A stretch of 9,452 bases of DNA, from positions 1-9,452 of the forward strand of contig JAOUMG010000038.1 in assembly GCA_029881635.1 (NCBI GenBank). Reading direction: 5' to 3'. The DNA is from Paracoccaceae bacterium (lineage in GTDB: Bacteria > Pseudomonadota > Alphaproteobacteria > Rhodobacterales > Rhodobacteraceae). The notes below the pieces were generated by a model, which was given only the letters and a program-made list of their open reading frames with translations, had not been told where the DNA came from and searched no databases. The position numbers and the translations under genes were made by a program. Shown here piece after piece: positions 1-7,197 of the stretch. Numbering within the stretch: the first letter of the stretch is position 1; the number at the start of each line of letters is the position of its first letter.

Positions 1-1
1 T

Positions 2-2179
2 TCGGATCACCTGGCAACGCCCAAACCGGGCAAACCGCGCCAGATCCTGTGGCGGATTTATTCTAAACGGTGCCTGCTTTGTGCGGGTGCCACTGAACGC
101 CCCATCGCGTTCGAAAACAACGACCGGCCTGGGATCATGCTTGCAGGCGCTTTGCGCAGCTATGCCAATCGCTGGGCAGCCTTGCCGGGAAAAACCATCG
201 CGGTTTTCACCAACAACGATAACGGATTGCGGACGGCCACCGACCTCATCGCCAAGGGCGTCAACATCGCCGCCGTAATCGACTGCCGCAATGAAACACC
301 CGATGTATTGGGAACAGAGGTTTTTCGCGGGGCTCAAGTCATCGACACTGCCGGGCGGCTTGGATTGGCCTCGGTCACGGTCCAATTGTCTAATGGGCAG
401 CAAAAAACCATCGCCTGCGACGCACTGGGCGTATCGGGTGGATGGAACCCGAACGTTCACCTGACTTGTCATCAGCGCGGTCGCCCCAAATGGGATGAGG
501 CTCTTGCTGCCTTTGTCCCGGATGGATGCCCCCCCGGCATGTCGGTGGCCGGTGCCGCGATGGGCAGGCTTTCCACCGCAGGGGCGCTATCTTCAGGCGC
601 CACCGCCGCTGTGACAGCACTCGCTGATATCGGCATTCCGGCACAGGCTGTCGATCTGCCCCCGGCGGAAGATGCGCCCATCAACCTCAAACCCTTCTGG
701 CATGTCCAGCACGGGGCCGGTCGTGCCTGGCTGGACCAGCAAAATGATGTGACCGTCAAGGATGTCAAACTTTCCCATCAGGAAGGCTATCGCTCGGTAG
801 AGCACCTTAAACGGTATACGACTTTGGGCATGGCCACCGATCAGGGCAAAACCTCAAATCTCGGCGGATTGGCAATCATGGCCGAACTGACCGGAAAATC
901 GATACCGGAAACTGGGACGACGATTTACCGCCCCCCCTATACTCCGGTTCCCATCGCGGCCTTTGCCGGACGTTCAGCCGGCAAGCATTTCCGCCCGACC
1001 CGCCTGACCCCCAGCCACAAATGGGCAACTGAACAGGGCGCAGTTTTCGTCGAGGTCGGCATGTGGCTCAGGGCACAATGGTTCCCGAAACCCGGGGAAA
1101 CCCATTGGCGCCAATCCGTCGACCGCGAGGTTCTGGCAACGCGGAAATCTGTCGGCATCTGCGATGTGACCACGCTCGGCAAAATCGACGTGCAGGGCAC
1201 GGATGCGGCCGAATTCCTGAACCGCGTCTACGCCAACGCCTTCGGCAAACTGGCCGTCGGCAAGGTCCGCTACGGGCTGATGCTGCGCGAGGACGGGATG
1301 GTCATGGATGACGGCACCACAGCCCGTCTGGCCGAGGATCATTTCATCACCACGACCACGACCGCGAATGCCGTCGGCGTCTACCGCCACATGGAGTTCT
1401 GCCGTCAATGCCTCTGGCCCGATCTCGACGTCCAGATCATCTCCACCACCGAGGCCTGGGCGCAGTTCTCGGTCGCCGGGCCCAATGCCCGCAAGCTGCT
1501 GCAGAAGATCGTTGATGCTGAGCATGACATCTCGAACGAGGCCTTTCCCTACATGGCCTGCGGCGAGATCACGGTCTGCGGCGGGCTGCGCGCGCGGCTC
1601 TTCCGTATCTCCTTTTCGGGCGAACTGGCCTATGAGATTGCGGTGCCTACACGGTACGGCGATGGTCTGATCCGGGCGTTGGTTGAGGCAGGCAAGGAAT
1701 TCGATGCCGTCGTCTATGGCACCGAAGCCCTTGGCGTCATGCGTATCGAAAAAGGCCACGCCGCCGGGAATGAGCTGAACGGGACGACCAGCGCGCTGAA
1801 CCTAGGTATGGGGGCGATGGTGTCAAAGAAAAAGGACAGCATCGGTTCGACCCTTTCCGAACGTGAGGGAATGAATCAAGAAGATGCGCTTATGCTGGTG
1901 GGTTTTCGACCGGTTGACCCAAGCCAAAGCTTCGCCGCCGGATCGCATTTCATAAACAAAAATGCTGTGGCCAATGCCCAGAATGATCAGGGTTACATGA
2001 CTTCCGTCGCATATTCACCCAATCTGGGGCACACGATCGGGCTCGGGTTGCTGAAGAATGGCGGGGCCAGAAAAGGCGAAATCCTGCGGGCGGTGAACCC
2101 ACTAAAAAATATCGAGATCGACGTGGAAGTTGTCAGCGCCCATTTTGTCGACCCTGAAGGAGAACGCCTGCGTGCCTGA
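2..2179 (+). CDS. Sarcosine oxidase / N-methylglutamate dehydrogenase alpha-type subunit (SoxA/MgdC-like), 5' truncated by window edge
   Basis: The frame is open from position 2, so the real start lies to the left. About 725 residues are visible of a family that usually has roughly 950-1000. Residues below count from the window edge. Residues 1-200 are the second half of the FAD/NAD-binding part, with the family motif GATERPIAFENNDRPGIM near 28-46 and GMSVAGAAMG near 180. Next comes the junction typical of these subunits (QNDVTVKDVKL, then SVEHLKRYTTLGMATDQGKT, about 245-285). A GcvT-like folate-binding domain occupies about 345-615, followed by a GcvT C-terminal barrel. The enzyme oxidises an N-methyl amino acid and passes the C1 unit to THF. 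Classical SoxA proteins I recall read G-Q-[DE]-T-D-G in the second half of the GcvT domain; here it is GHAAGNELNGTT. Together with the DMA operon nearby, this favours MgdC (N-methylglutamate dehydrogenase) over sarcosine oxidase, but substrate cannot be fixed from sequence. It overlaps the next gene by 8 nt. An ATG at 137 is internal, not the start. Confidence 0.9.
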   Translation, partial: SDHLATPKPGKPRQILWRIYSKRCLLCAGATERPIAFENNDRPGIMLAGALRSYANRWAALPGKTIAVFTNNDNGLRTATDLIAKGVNIAAVIDCRNETPDVLGTEVFRGAQVIDTAGRLGLASVTVQLSNGQQKTIACDALGVSGGWNPNVHLTCHQRGRPKWDEALAAFVPDGCPPGMSVAGAAMGRLSTAGALSSGATAAVTALADIGIPAQAVDLPPAEDAPINLKPFWHVQHGAGRAWLDQQNDVTVKDVKLSHQEGYRSVEHLKRYTTLGMATDQGKTSNLGGLAIMAELTGKSIPETGTTIYRPPYTPVPIAAFAGRSAGKHFRPTRLTPSHKWATEQGAVFVEVGMWLRAQWFPKPGETHWRQSVDREVLATRKSVGICDVTTLGKIDVQGTDAAEFLNRVYANAFGKLAVGKVRYGLMLREDGMVMDDGTTARLAEDHFITTTTTANAVGVYRHMEFCRQCLWPDLDVQIISTTEAWAQFSVAGPNARKLLQKIVDAEHDISNEAFPYMACGEITVCGGLRARLFRISFSGELAYEIAVPTRYGDGLIRALVEAGKEFDAVVYGTEALGVMRIEKGHAAGNELNGTTSALNLGMGAMVSKKKDSIGSTLSEREGMNQEDALMLVGFRPVDPSQSFAAGSHFINKNAVANAQNDQGYMTSVAYSPNLGHTIGLGLLKNGGARKGEILRAVNPLKNIEIDVEVVSAHFVDPEGERLRA
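2157..2162 (+). promoter_or_regulatory. Shine-Dalgarno AAGGAG for the gamma subunit
   Basis: AAGGAG followed by A lies inside the end of the alpha-subunit gene, 9 nt before the GTG at 2172. It decides that the gamma subunit starts at GTG 2172 rather than at the in-frame upstream codon at 2130, which has no comparable site and would lengthen the protein by 14 residues. Confidence 0.7.
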
Positions 2180-2744
2180 ACATCGTTTAACAGCGCTTAG
2201 CCCACTTGGCGGCGACGCTCCGAAAGTCGATTCATTCGAAGTTTTCACTATCTGTGAAAACCCTGATCTTGCGCTTGCATCGCTGGCCAGCCGTGTGGGG
2301 AAGGGAGCAGCATTTGCCAAGGCGGCCAAAAAGCACTTTGGCTTTGAAATGCCGGAACCAGGGAAAACCGCCCAAAAATCACCCTATGCTGCGATCTGGG
2401 TTGGCCCTGAACAATGGCTGATCGAAGCACCTTTCAGCGACCATGAAGATATTGCGGTGGAACTGAAGCACGCATTTGACGACAGTGCTTCTGTTACCGA
2501 GCAGACGGACGGCTGGGCACGCTTTGACGTCGAGGGCCCCGTTACTGGTGCTGTCTTTGAACGGCTCTGTGCGCTGAACGTCGGCGGGATGGCTTCAAAC
2601 AGCGCCTCTCGGACAGCGATTGAACATCTTGGCTGCATTGTCATCTGCCGCGAGGCGGGTATTCGCTATAGCGTTCTGTGCCCGCGATCCGGGGCGGCAT
2701 CGCTGCACCACGCATTGATCACCGCCGCAAAAAGCGCAGTTTAG
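2172..2744 (+). CDS. Sarcosine oxidase gamma-type subunit (SoxG/MgdD-like)
   Basis: This is a 190-residue protein of the heterotetrameric sarcosine oxidase gamma family. The N-terminal signature TALSPLGG is followed by a stretch like other SoxG proteins (ENPDLALASLASRVG, then WVGPEQWLIEAP near residue 75) and a central TEQTDGWARFDVEGP motif near 110-125. The family has a GcvT-like fold and is a structural subunit with no catalytic residues I can assign. The GTG start is chosen because a good Shine-Dalgarno (AAGGAG) precedes it and because it gives the short overlap with the alpha gene (8 nt) typical of translational coupling. The usual gene order is B-D-A-G (or mgdABCD), so the beta and delta subunits should lie left of the window. 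Paired with an MgdC-like alpha subunit, it would be MgdD. The stop overlaps the stop of the facing regulator gene by 4 nt. Confidence 0.85.
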   Translation: MPEHRLTALSPLGGDAPKVDSFEVFTICENPDLALASLASRVGKGAAFAKAAKKHFGFEMPEPGKTAQKSPYAAIWVGPEQWLIEAPFSDHEDIAVELKHAFDDSASVTEQTDGWARFDVEGPVTGAVFERLCALNVGGMASNSASRTAIEHLGCIVICREAGIRYSVLCPRSGAASLHHALITAAKSAV

Positions 2745-3748
2745 ACCGATGGCAGCGGCGCGTTTCCTTTGACGCGAATGCCATTGATGGCGCGCCGGTC
2801 CTCTTGCGGGGTCAGGCCGAATTCCTGGATGTAGTGGCGCACCAATGGCGTCGAACTGGCATACCCGACCGACAGGGCAATTTCAGTCACCGTATCGTTA
2901 GAGTAAAGCGCCATCTGGCGCGCTTTTTTCAAACGCAGCATCCGGTAGTATTTCAATGGGCTTTGCCCGGTTGCACGTTGAAACGCCCGGTCAAGCTGGC
3001 GCGTGGATAGATCGACCGCATTCGCGACCCTGGATATCTGAATCGGGTCTTCGACATGTTCCGCAAAAAGCCGGATCGCCTGCGCCACCGCGCTGGGCAG
3101 CATATCATCCGTACTGTCACTGCGAATCGTTGGCGTTTTTTGGGTGACGTCATCGCCGCGAACAAGCGGATGCTGAAACCAACAGGCTACTTCGGTCATG
3201 ATCTCGGCGCCCAACTTTTCCTCAATCAAACGCAACATCAAATCAAAGGCGGCGGTCGCCCCTGCGACCGTAATCCGCTGGCGGTCAATGGTAATAACAT
3301 TCTCTCGCGCGATAACGTCGGGAAACTCGGCTTTGAAGGCCGCTTCATAGCACCAGTGAACCGAGCATTTGTGCCCTGACAGCAAGCCGCTCCGAGCCAG
3401 TGGAAAAATTCCACCGCTAAATGCGCCAATGCTCACACCGTGGCGGGCCAGCGTGCGGACGGAAGCATTGGATTTACGCGGGTTCTGGAAACGGCCTGAC
3501 GGACCGCTCAGAAAAAACAACTGATCCAGCTGGTCTAACTCTGACAAGGCGACATCGGGGTCGAACCCCACATCCGCGCTCGAGACAATGCGCTCATTGC
3601 CTTCGCCGATCACTTTCCACCCAAAGGCAGAACGTCCGGAAATTTCATTGGCTGCGCGCAACGGCTCTATCGCCGATGTCAGACACGCCATCGGAAATCC
3701 CGGGAAAATCAGAAAGCCAATCTGGGTTTTTATTTCATGGTGGTTCAT
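2741..3748 (-). CDS. GlxA-family AraC-type transcriptional regulator (DJ-1/PfpI domain + AraC HTH)
   Basis: A 335-residue cytoplasmic regulator of normal length for the family. Residues about 8-185 form a DJ-1/PfpI-like domain, opening with QIGFLIFPGF and containing SAIEPLRAAN. Residues about 235-322 form an AraC-type double helix-turn-helix (ISRVANAVDLSTRQLDRAF, then the second helix region VTEIALSVGYASSTPLVRHY). The nucleophile-elbow position, Cys in many DJ-1/PfpI proteins, is Ser111 here (GAFSGG), so the domain is probably a ligand sensor and not an enzyme. Characterised relatives include regulators of glycine betaine, carnitine and sarcosine catabolism (GbdR, CdhR, SouR). The likely job here is therefore sensing a methylated amine or derived amino acid and controlling neighbouring catabolic genes; the ligand is unknown. 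The ATG at 3748 puts the DJ-1 domain at residue 8. A TTG start at 3796 would add 16 residues outside the domain. No strong Shine-Dalgarno is visible before 3748. Confidence 0.85.
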   Translation of the reverse strand: MNHHEIKTQIGFLIFPGFPMACLTSAIEPLRAANEISGRSAFGWKVIGEGNERIVSSADVGFDPDVALSELDQLDQLFFLSGPSGRFQNPRKSNASVRTLARHGVSIGAFSGGIFPLARSGLLSGHKCSVHWCYEAAFKAEFPDVIARENVITIDRQRITVAGATAAFDLMLRLIEEKLGAEIMTEVACWFQHPLVRGDDVTQKTPTIRSDSTDDMLPSAVAQAIRLFAEHVEDPIQISRVANAVDLSTRQLDRAFQRATGQSPLKYYRMLRLKKARQMALYSNDTVTEIALSVGYASSTPLVRHYIQEFGLTPQEDRRAINGIRVKGNAPLPSV

Positions 3749-3867
3749 GCTACCGCTACTTGCAGGAAACAAAAAATAGCCACATACCTTGTCCAAACTT
3801 AATCAGCAGTCATCTTTGGAAGATACTTTAGACCTAGCCGCCGTGCGAGCGAAAGAGGAAAAGGACG
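3749..3867. promoter_or_regulatory. Divergent intergenic region between the two regulators, with a TCCAAA/TTTGGA inverted repeat
   Basis: These 119 bp must hold the promoters of both the GlxA-type gene (-) and the XRE-cupin gene (+). The clearest element is a 6-bp inverted repeat, TCCAAA at 3792-3797 and TTTGGA at 3815-3820, with 17 nt between the arms; this could be an operator for either regulator. I see no -35/-10 pair close to consensus on either strand. A usable Shine-Dalgarno for the plus-strand gene, GAGGAA at 3855-3860, lies 7 nt before its ATG. Confidence 0.45.
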
Positions 3868-4530
3868 ATGAGCGCAACCAAAAAAAAAGCAAATGTTGCA
3901 AAGGCAATTCGCCCGCTCACACAGGATCCGCATCAGGTCTCCGAACCACGTGAAAAGGTTCTTGAGGTTGCCATTGGCCGTGCTGTGCGCAATTTCCGTC
4001 GGCAAAAGGCCATGACCGTCGCGGACCTTTCCAAGCAAACCGGCTTGTCGATTGGAATGCTGTCAAAAATTGAAAACGGCATTACGTCGCCTTCGCTGAC
4101 TACTCTGCAGTCACTGGCGCATTCGCTCAGCGTGCCCTTGACCGCCTTTTTCCGCCGTTTCGAGGAAAAGCGCGAAGCGATGCATGTCAAGGCTGGTCAG
4201 GCGGTTGAAATGGACCGGCGTGGCACAAGGTCAGGCCATCAATACAATCTTCTGGGGCATATCGGCGCCAATGCAAGCGGCGTGAATGTCGAGCCCTACA
4301 TGATCACGCTGACCGAAGAATCGGATGTGTTCCCGACCTTTCAGCATGACGGCATCGAACTGCTCTACATGCTGGAAGGCGAGGTCGAATACCGTCACGG
4401 CGATCAGACTTATCTGATGCAACCCGGAGACAGCCTCTTTTTCGATGCCGATGCGCCGCATGGGCCTGTTGTACTAAACAAGCTGCCCGCACGTTATCTG
4501 TCGGTTATCAGCTACCCGCAGGCGGAATGA
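3868..4530 (+). CDS. XRE-family transcriptional regulator with C-terminal cupin domain
   Basis: A 220-residue HTH-cupin regulator. After a basic, probably flexible N-terminus (MSATKKKANVAK), residues about 37-92 form an XRE/Cro-type HTH (MTVADLSKQTGLSIGMLSKIENG, followed by TSPSLTTLQSLAHSL). Residues about 143-213 form a Cupin_2 ligand-sensing barrel, with HDGIELLYMLEGEVEY and QPGDSLFFDADAPHGP. His160, Glu164 and His198 are at positions where cupins usually bind metal. Proteins of this design often repress amine or amino-acid catabolism genes and sense a small ligand through the cupin. Its stop is only 7 nt from the end of dmmC, which faces it, so it is the nearest regulator to the DMA monooxygenase operon and a plausible controller of it; that role is inference. 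The ATG is supported by GAGGAA 7 nt upstream. Confidence 0.88.
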   Translation: MSATKKKANVAKAIRPLTQDPHQVSEPREKVLEVAIGRAVRNFRRQKAMTVADLSKQTGLSIGMLSKIENGITSPSLTTLQSLAHSLSVPLTAFFRRFEEKREAMHVKAGQAVEMDRRGTRSGHQYNLLGHIGANASGVNVEPYMITLTEESDVFPTFQHDGIELLYMLEGEVEYRHGDQTYLMQPGDSLFFDADAPHGPVVLNKLPARYLSVISYPQAE

Positions 4531-4537
4531 GCTGTCG

Positions 4538-5578
4538 TCAGTCCGGCCATATTCCCGGTGAAGTCGGTTTACCGTCATCGTATTTGGACAACCATTCAAC
4601 GATCTTGGGGCGGTTGCTGATAAAGCCCTTATAGGTGGCCAATTCCTCGGGTAGGTCCCGCAGAACGCGGTGCAGGCGTCGGCCCCATTTGGGTTCTGTC
4701 ACCAGTTCACCGAGCTTGATCAGATAGCAACGGATCGGAAAGACGAGCGCGTTGGATCGCGGCAACCGGAAAAAGGTCTGCAATTCTACCCGCAGATGCA
4801 TCTTTTCGCCCATGTTTTCCATGGTCAGATCCTGCTTCATGACCCCCCATTTGTGATAATTCTCGGGGCTCGTATCCAACAACGGGTTGACTGTCATCGT
4901 CCAATTCAACCGCCGCGCAGGCGCGCCTTGCCGGACATTCAGCAAGAACTTCAGCGCGCGCACAAAGATACCCATCTCATGTGCTTTGGGTACAGGCGCG
5001 TGCCATTCGAAAAAATTCATTCCGATGTCAAAATCAAGCGACCAGTCCGCCTGCGTCGTGACCATCCCTGCATCCATCCAAAGATTGTCATCGCGCTGAT
5101 CAAGCACTGCAAAATCACCCTGGGTCTGGCGTGTGATGTATTCCATCGGGCCATAGGGCAGGGTCGCCTCATCCAGAAATACAAACTTCTGATCAATGCC
5201 CAAGGGCTTGTTGATCCAGTGCCATTTATTCCCGTCGCGGTGCAACTCGAAAAGATCAGGATATTCCTCGGCCTTGGAAACCATGATCAGTTCCAGCAGA
5301 TCCCAACCAGCCAGCGTCATATGCGGCAAAGACTGGCAGCGCAGCGGATCTTCGGCCAGAACCTTGGCGCGGTCCTTCATTTCCGACACATAGTGTTCGT
5401 CCACGTCGAATGTGCGTTCGTAGACCGACCCAGGGCGGTAGGATTTGTGTGGCTCCATGTTCACCGAATACATGTAGCTGTCTTCATGAAACGGGAATGG
5501 AAACCGCTTTATCGCTTCGGGCGAATTGCGAAAGGTAAAATCGTCGCGGAAGGTTTCGTCGCGGAAATTGATCGTCAT
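4538..5578 (-). CDS. dmmC: Dimethylamine monooxygenase heme subunit DmmC (heme-dependent oxidative N-demethylase alpha family, DUF3445)
   Basis: A 346-residue protein matching the family formerly called DUF3445, now the heme-dependent oxidative N-demethylase alpha-subunit family. Recognisable blocks are WHAPVP (192-197), the LNWTMTVNPLL region (224-234) and the family hallmark LRVELQTFFRLPRSNALVF (262-280), followed by IRCYL. With DmmA and DmmB it oxidises dimethylamine to methylamine and formaldehyde using O2 and reducing equivalents from NAD(P)H; this is the heme-bearing catalytic subunit. I cannot assign the axial heme ligand from sequence alone. There is no signal peptide or membrane segment, so it is cytoplasmic. 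It is the last gene of the minus-strand dmmDABC operon, 9 nt after dmmB. Its Shine-Dalgarno (TAGGAG on the minus strand, 5585-5590) overlaps the dmmB stop codon, which suggests coupled translation. The lettering follows the published dmmDABC order; the family assignment is more certain than the letter. Confidence 0.88.
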   Translation of the reverse strand: MTINFRDETFRDDFTFRNSPEAIKRFPFPFHEDSYMYSVNMEPHKSYRPGSVYERTFDVDEHYVSEMKDRAKVLAEDPLRCQSLPHMTLAGWDLLELIMVSKAEEYPDLFELHRDGNKWHWINKPLGIDQKFVFLDEATLPYGPMEYITRQTQGDFAVLDQRDDNLWMDAGMVTTQADWSLDFDIGMNFFEWHAPVPKAHEMGIFVRALKFLLNVRQGAPARRLNWTMTVNPLLDTSPENYHKWGVMKQDLTMENMGEKMHLRVELQTFFRLPRSNALVFPIRCYLIKLGELVTEPKWGRRLHRVLRDLPEELATYKGFISNRPKIVEWLSKYDDGKPTSPGIWPD

Positions 5579-5587
5579 CTTTTTCTC

Positions 5588-6553
5588 CTACCGGTCCAGA
5601 ACAAGGGTCTTGCCCTCGAACCGCGACACGCATGGCATGATCTTTTTGCCACTGGCGTGTTGCTCTTCTGTCAGCCAGTGGTCGTTGTGCAGAAATTTCC
5701 CATCATAGCCGATAACATCGGTTTCACATTGTCCGCAGGCACCGCCCCGGCAAAGGTAGGGCGCGTCAACACCGGCGGCCTCAATGGCTTCCAGCAGGCT
5801 TTGATGCTCACCAACTTGAATGACCTTGTTCGATACCGCCAGCTTGACCTCAAAGGGTTTGCCTGATGGGGGGGCGAGGAATTCTTCGTCATGCACTGCC
5901 TCGCGTGGCCAGCCCAACCCTTCGGCGGTACCCCTCACCCATTTGATCATACCCTTGGGGCCGCAGACATAGAGATGGGTCCCCAATGGCTGGCCATCCA
6001 GCAAATTCTCCAGATCGATCACTTGCTTTTTGTCGTCATGATAGATGTGGACCCGCGTCGGATGTGCCGTACTCAGTTCATCGGCATATGACGCGAGCGA
6101 GGCTGTGCGCACCGAATAATGAAGCTCAAAATTTCCGTTTGAGGCGGCCAGCTGCTTTATCTGAGCGATGAATGGCGTGATCCCGATGCCGCCCGCGATC
6201 ATCAGATGTTTTTTGGCGCGAAGATCCAAAGGGAACAGATTGACGGGATTCGAGATGACCATCTCAAGCCCCGGCTTAACGTTCCGATGCATGAATAGTG
6301 ATCCGCCCCGGCCCTGATCATCACGGCGGACAGATATCGTATACGCCGTACGATCCGCCGGGTCGCTCATCAGCGAATAGGGGTTAAGACGCATGGTTGC
6401 GCCATCTTTCATCTCGACAACGGTATGGGCGCCCCCGGAAAAGGTCGGCATCAGCCCGCCATCGGTTCGGGCAAAGCGAAAACGGGTGACCAGTTCGTTA
6501 ACCGGCACGACATTCGTTACGGTAACAGCGATTTTGTCGGTTCCAGCACTCAT
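5588..6553 (-). CDS. dmmB: Dimethylamine monooxygenase reductase subunit DmmB (flavin/NAD(P)H/[2Fe-2S] reductase)
   Basis: A 321-residue class IA (phthalate dioxygenase reductase/VanB-like) electron-transfer protein. In order it has a flavin-binding barrel with RLNPYSLMS (55-63) and GRGGSLFMH (81-89); an NAD(P)H-binding domain with GGIGITPF (121-128) and CGPKGM (197-202); and a C-terminal plant-type [2Fe-2S] ferredoxin domain with Cys268, Cys273, Cys276 and Cys308 (CX4CX2CX31C). It carries electrons from NAD(P)H through flavin and the [2Fe-2S] cluster to the heme subunit DmmC, possibly via DmmA. The start chosen is the ATG at 6553, inside an ATGA overlap with the dmmA stop and preceded by GGTGGAG at a spacing of 8 nt. 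The open frame extends 42 codons further upstream, but that part is dmmA read in another frame. Cytoplasmic. The reductase assignment is very secure; the letter B follows operon order. Confidence 0.92.
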   Translation of the reverse strand: MSAGTDKIAVTVTNVVPVNELVTRFRFARTDGGLMPTFSGGAHTVVEMKDGATMRLNPYSLMSDPADRTAYTISVRRDDQGRGGSLFMHRNVKPGLEMVISNPVNLFPLDLRAKKHLMIAGGIGITPFIAQIKQLAASNGNFELHYSVRTASLASYADELSTAHPTRVHIYHDDKKQVIDLENLLDGQPLGTHLYVCGPKGMIKWVRGTAEGLGWPREAVHDEEFLAPPSGKPFEVKLAVSNKVIQVGEHQSLLEAIEAAGVDAPYLCRGGACGQCETDVIGYDGKFLHNDHWLTEEQHASGKKIMPCVSRFEGKTLVLDR

Positions 6554-7161
6554 TTGAAACGCTCCACCGGTTCGGGGACATTGCCGGGCTCCTCGGCATC
6601 GACGCGAACGCCCTGAAAGGCCGCTATCCGCCGCGAATAATGGTCGCGCACGAACAGGTGCAACCCGCAATGCGCACATTGGAACGGGTCCGTCGTCACG
6701 TCCTCAGTGATACCCTTGCAATGTACGCACTGCATCCGTCGTGCCGTTGACCCGCGATGTTCCGTCTGGATTGCCGAATGGGGAATTCCCGCATTTGTCG
6801 CCTCCAGCATCGCTTGCCCCATCAGACCTTCGGAGCCCGAAAGATAAACCTGCAAACCCATATGCGCGTCATTCAGCACCCGCCGCAGCCTTGGAAGCGC
6901 AGCCTCATAGCTCGGGCCGACATAACACTGTGCGGGGTTCAATTCTCTCAGCCGCCCAGTGAAGGTTTCGCCCGTTTTTTTGGGGATGTAGATAATATGG
7001 GTGTGATCAAACATCCCTTTTGGTGTGGATTTTGCAAGATCGAGTATCGCTTCGGCCCCTTCGGCATCGGCGATCATCAGATGCGATTTACCCGGCCGGG
7101 GTTCCAACGTGCCGTAAATCGGGCGGCTTTTGATTGACGGTTCAAAGGCTGTCTTGGGCAT
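6550..7161 (-). CDS. dmmA: Dimethylamine monooxygenase subunit DmmA family protein (degenerate reductase-like domain + Cys4 ribbon)
   Basis: A 203-residue small subunit of the DMA monooxygenase. The C-terminal part carries four cysteines in two pairs, Cys145/Cys148 and Cys162/Cys165 (CVHC, 13 residues, CAHC), followed by LFVRDHYSRRIAAFQG (169-184), which I recognise as the hallmark of the DmmA C-terminal domain. The paired cysteines suggest a zinc or rubredoxin-like iron site. Residues about 25-140 align by eye with the NAD-binding domain of the neighbouring DmmB (KSHLMIA against KKHLMIA; VYLSGSEGLMG against LYVCGPKGMIK), but the GGIGITP signature is lost. The gene lies 73 nt after dmmD, across a strong potential hairpin, and overlaps dmmB by 4 nt (ATGA). 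The Shine-Dalgarno before the ATG is modest (AAGGGA, about 11 nt upstream). The family call is solid; its role (assembly factor, electron relay or NAD(P)H site) is open. Confidence 0.85.
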   Translation of the reverse strand: MPKTAFEPSIKSRPIYGTLEPRPGKSHLMIADAEGAEAILDLAKSTPKGMFDHTHIIYIPKKTGETFTGRLRELNPAQCYVGPSYEAALPRLRRVLNDAHMGLQVYLSGSEGLMGQAMLEATNAGIPHSAIQTEHRGSTARRMQCVHCKGITEDVTTDPFQCAHCGLHLFVRDHYSRRIAAFQGVRVDAEEPGNVPEPVERFK

Positions 7162-7197
7162 GTAGCTGTGCGTCCCTTTTCAGGTCTTCGTGTATTT

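Noticed and set aside
974..1759. 261-codon minus-strand open frame
   Set aside because: It lies opposite the conserved GcvT domain of the alpha subunit, where G/C-ending codons suppress antisense stops. Its translation shows no recognisable family.
3749..3796. TTG start extending the GlxA-type regulator by 16 residues
   Set aside because: The extra residues fall before the DJ-1 domain, contain no family similarity, and would place the start inside the short shared promoter region.
4531..4537. Bidirectional terminator between the XRE-cupin gene and dmmC
   Set aside because: Only 7 nt separate the stops, and no stem-loop with a T-run is visible across the junction.
4670..5866. 398-codon plus-strand open frame
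   Set aside because: It is antisense to dmmC and dmmB, which have clear family motifs, proper starts and ribosome sites. The plus-strand translation resembles nothing known to me.
6554..6679. 42-codon N-terminal extension of dmmB
   Set aside because: It is dmmA coding sequence in another frame. The ATGA overlap and GGTGGAG support the start at 6553.
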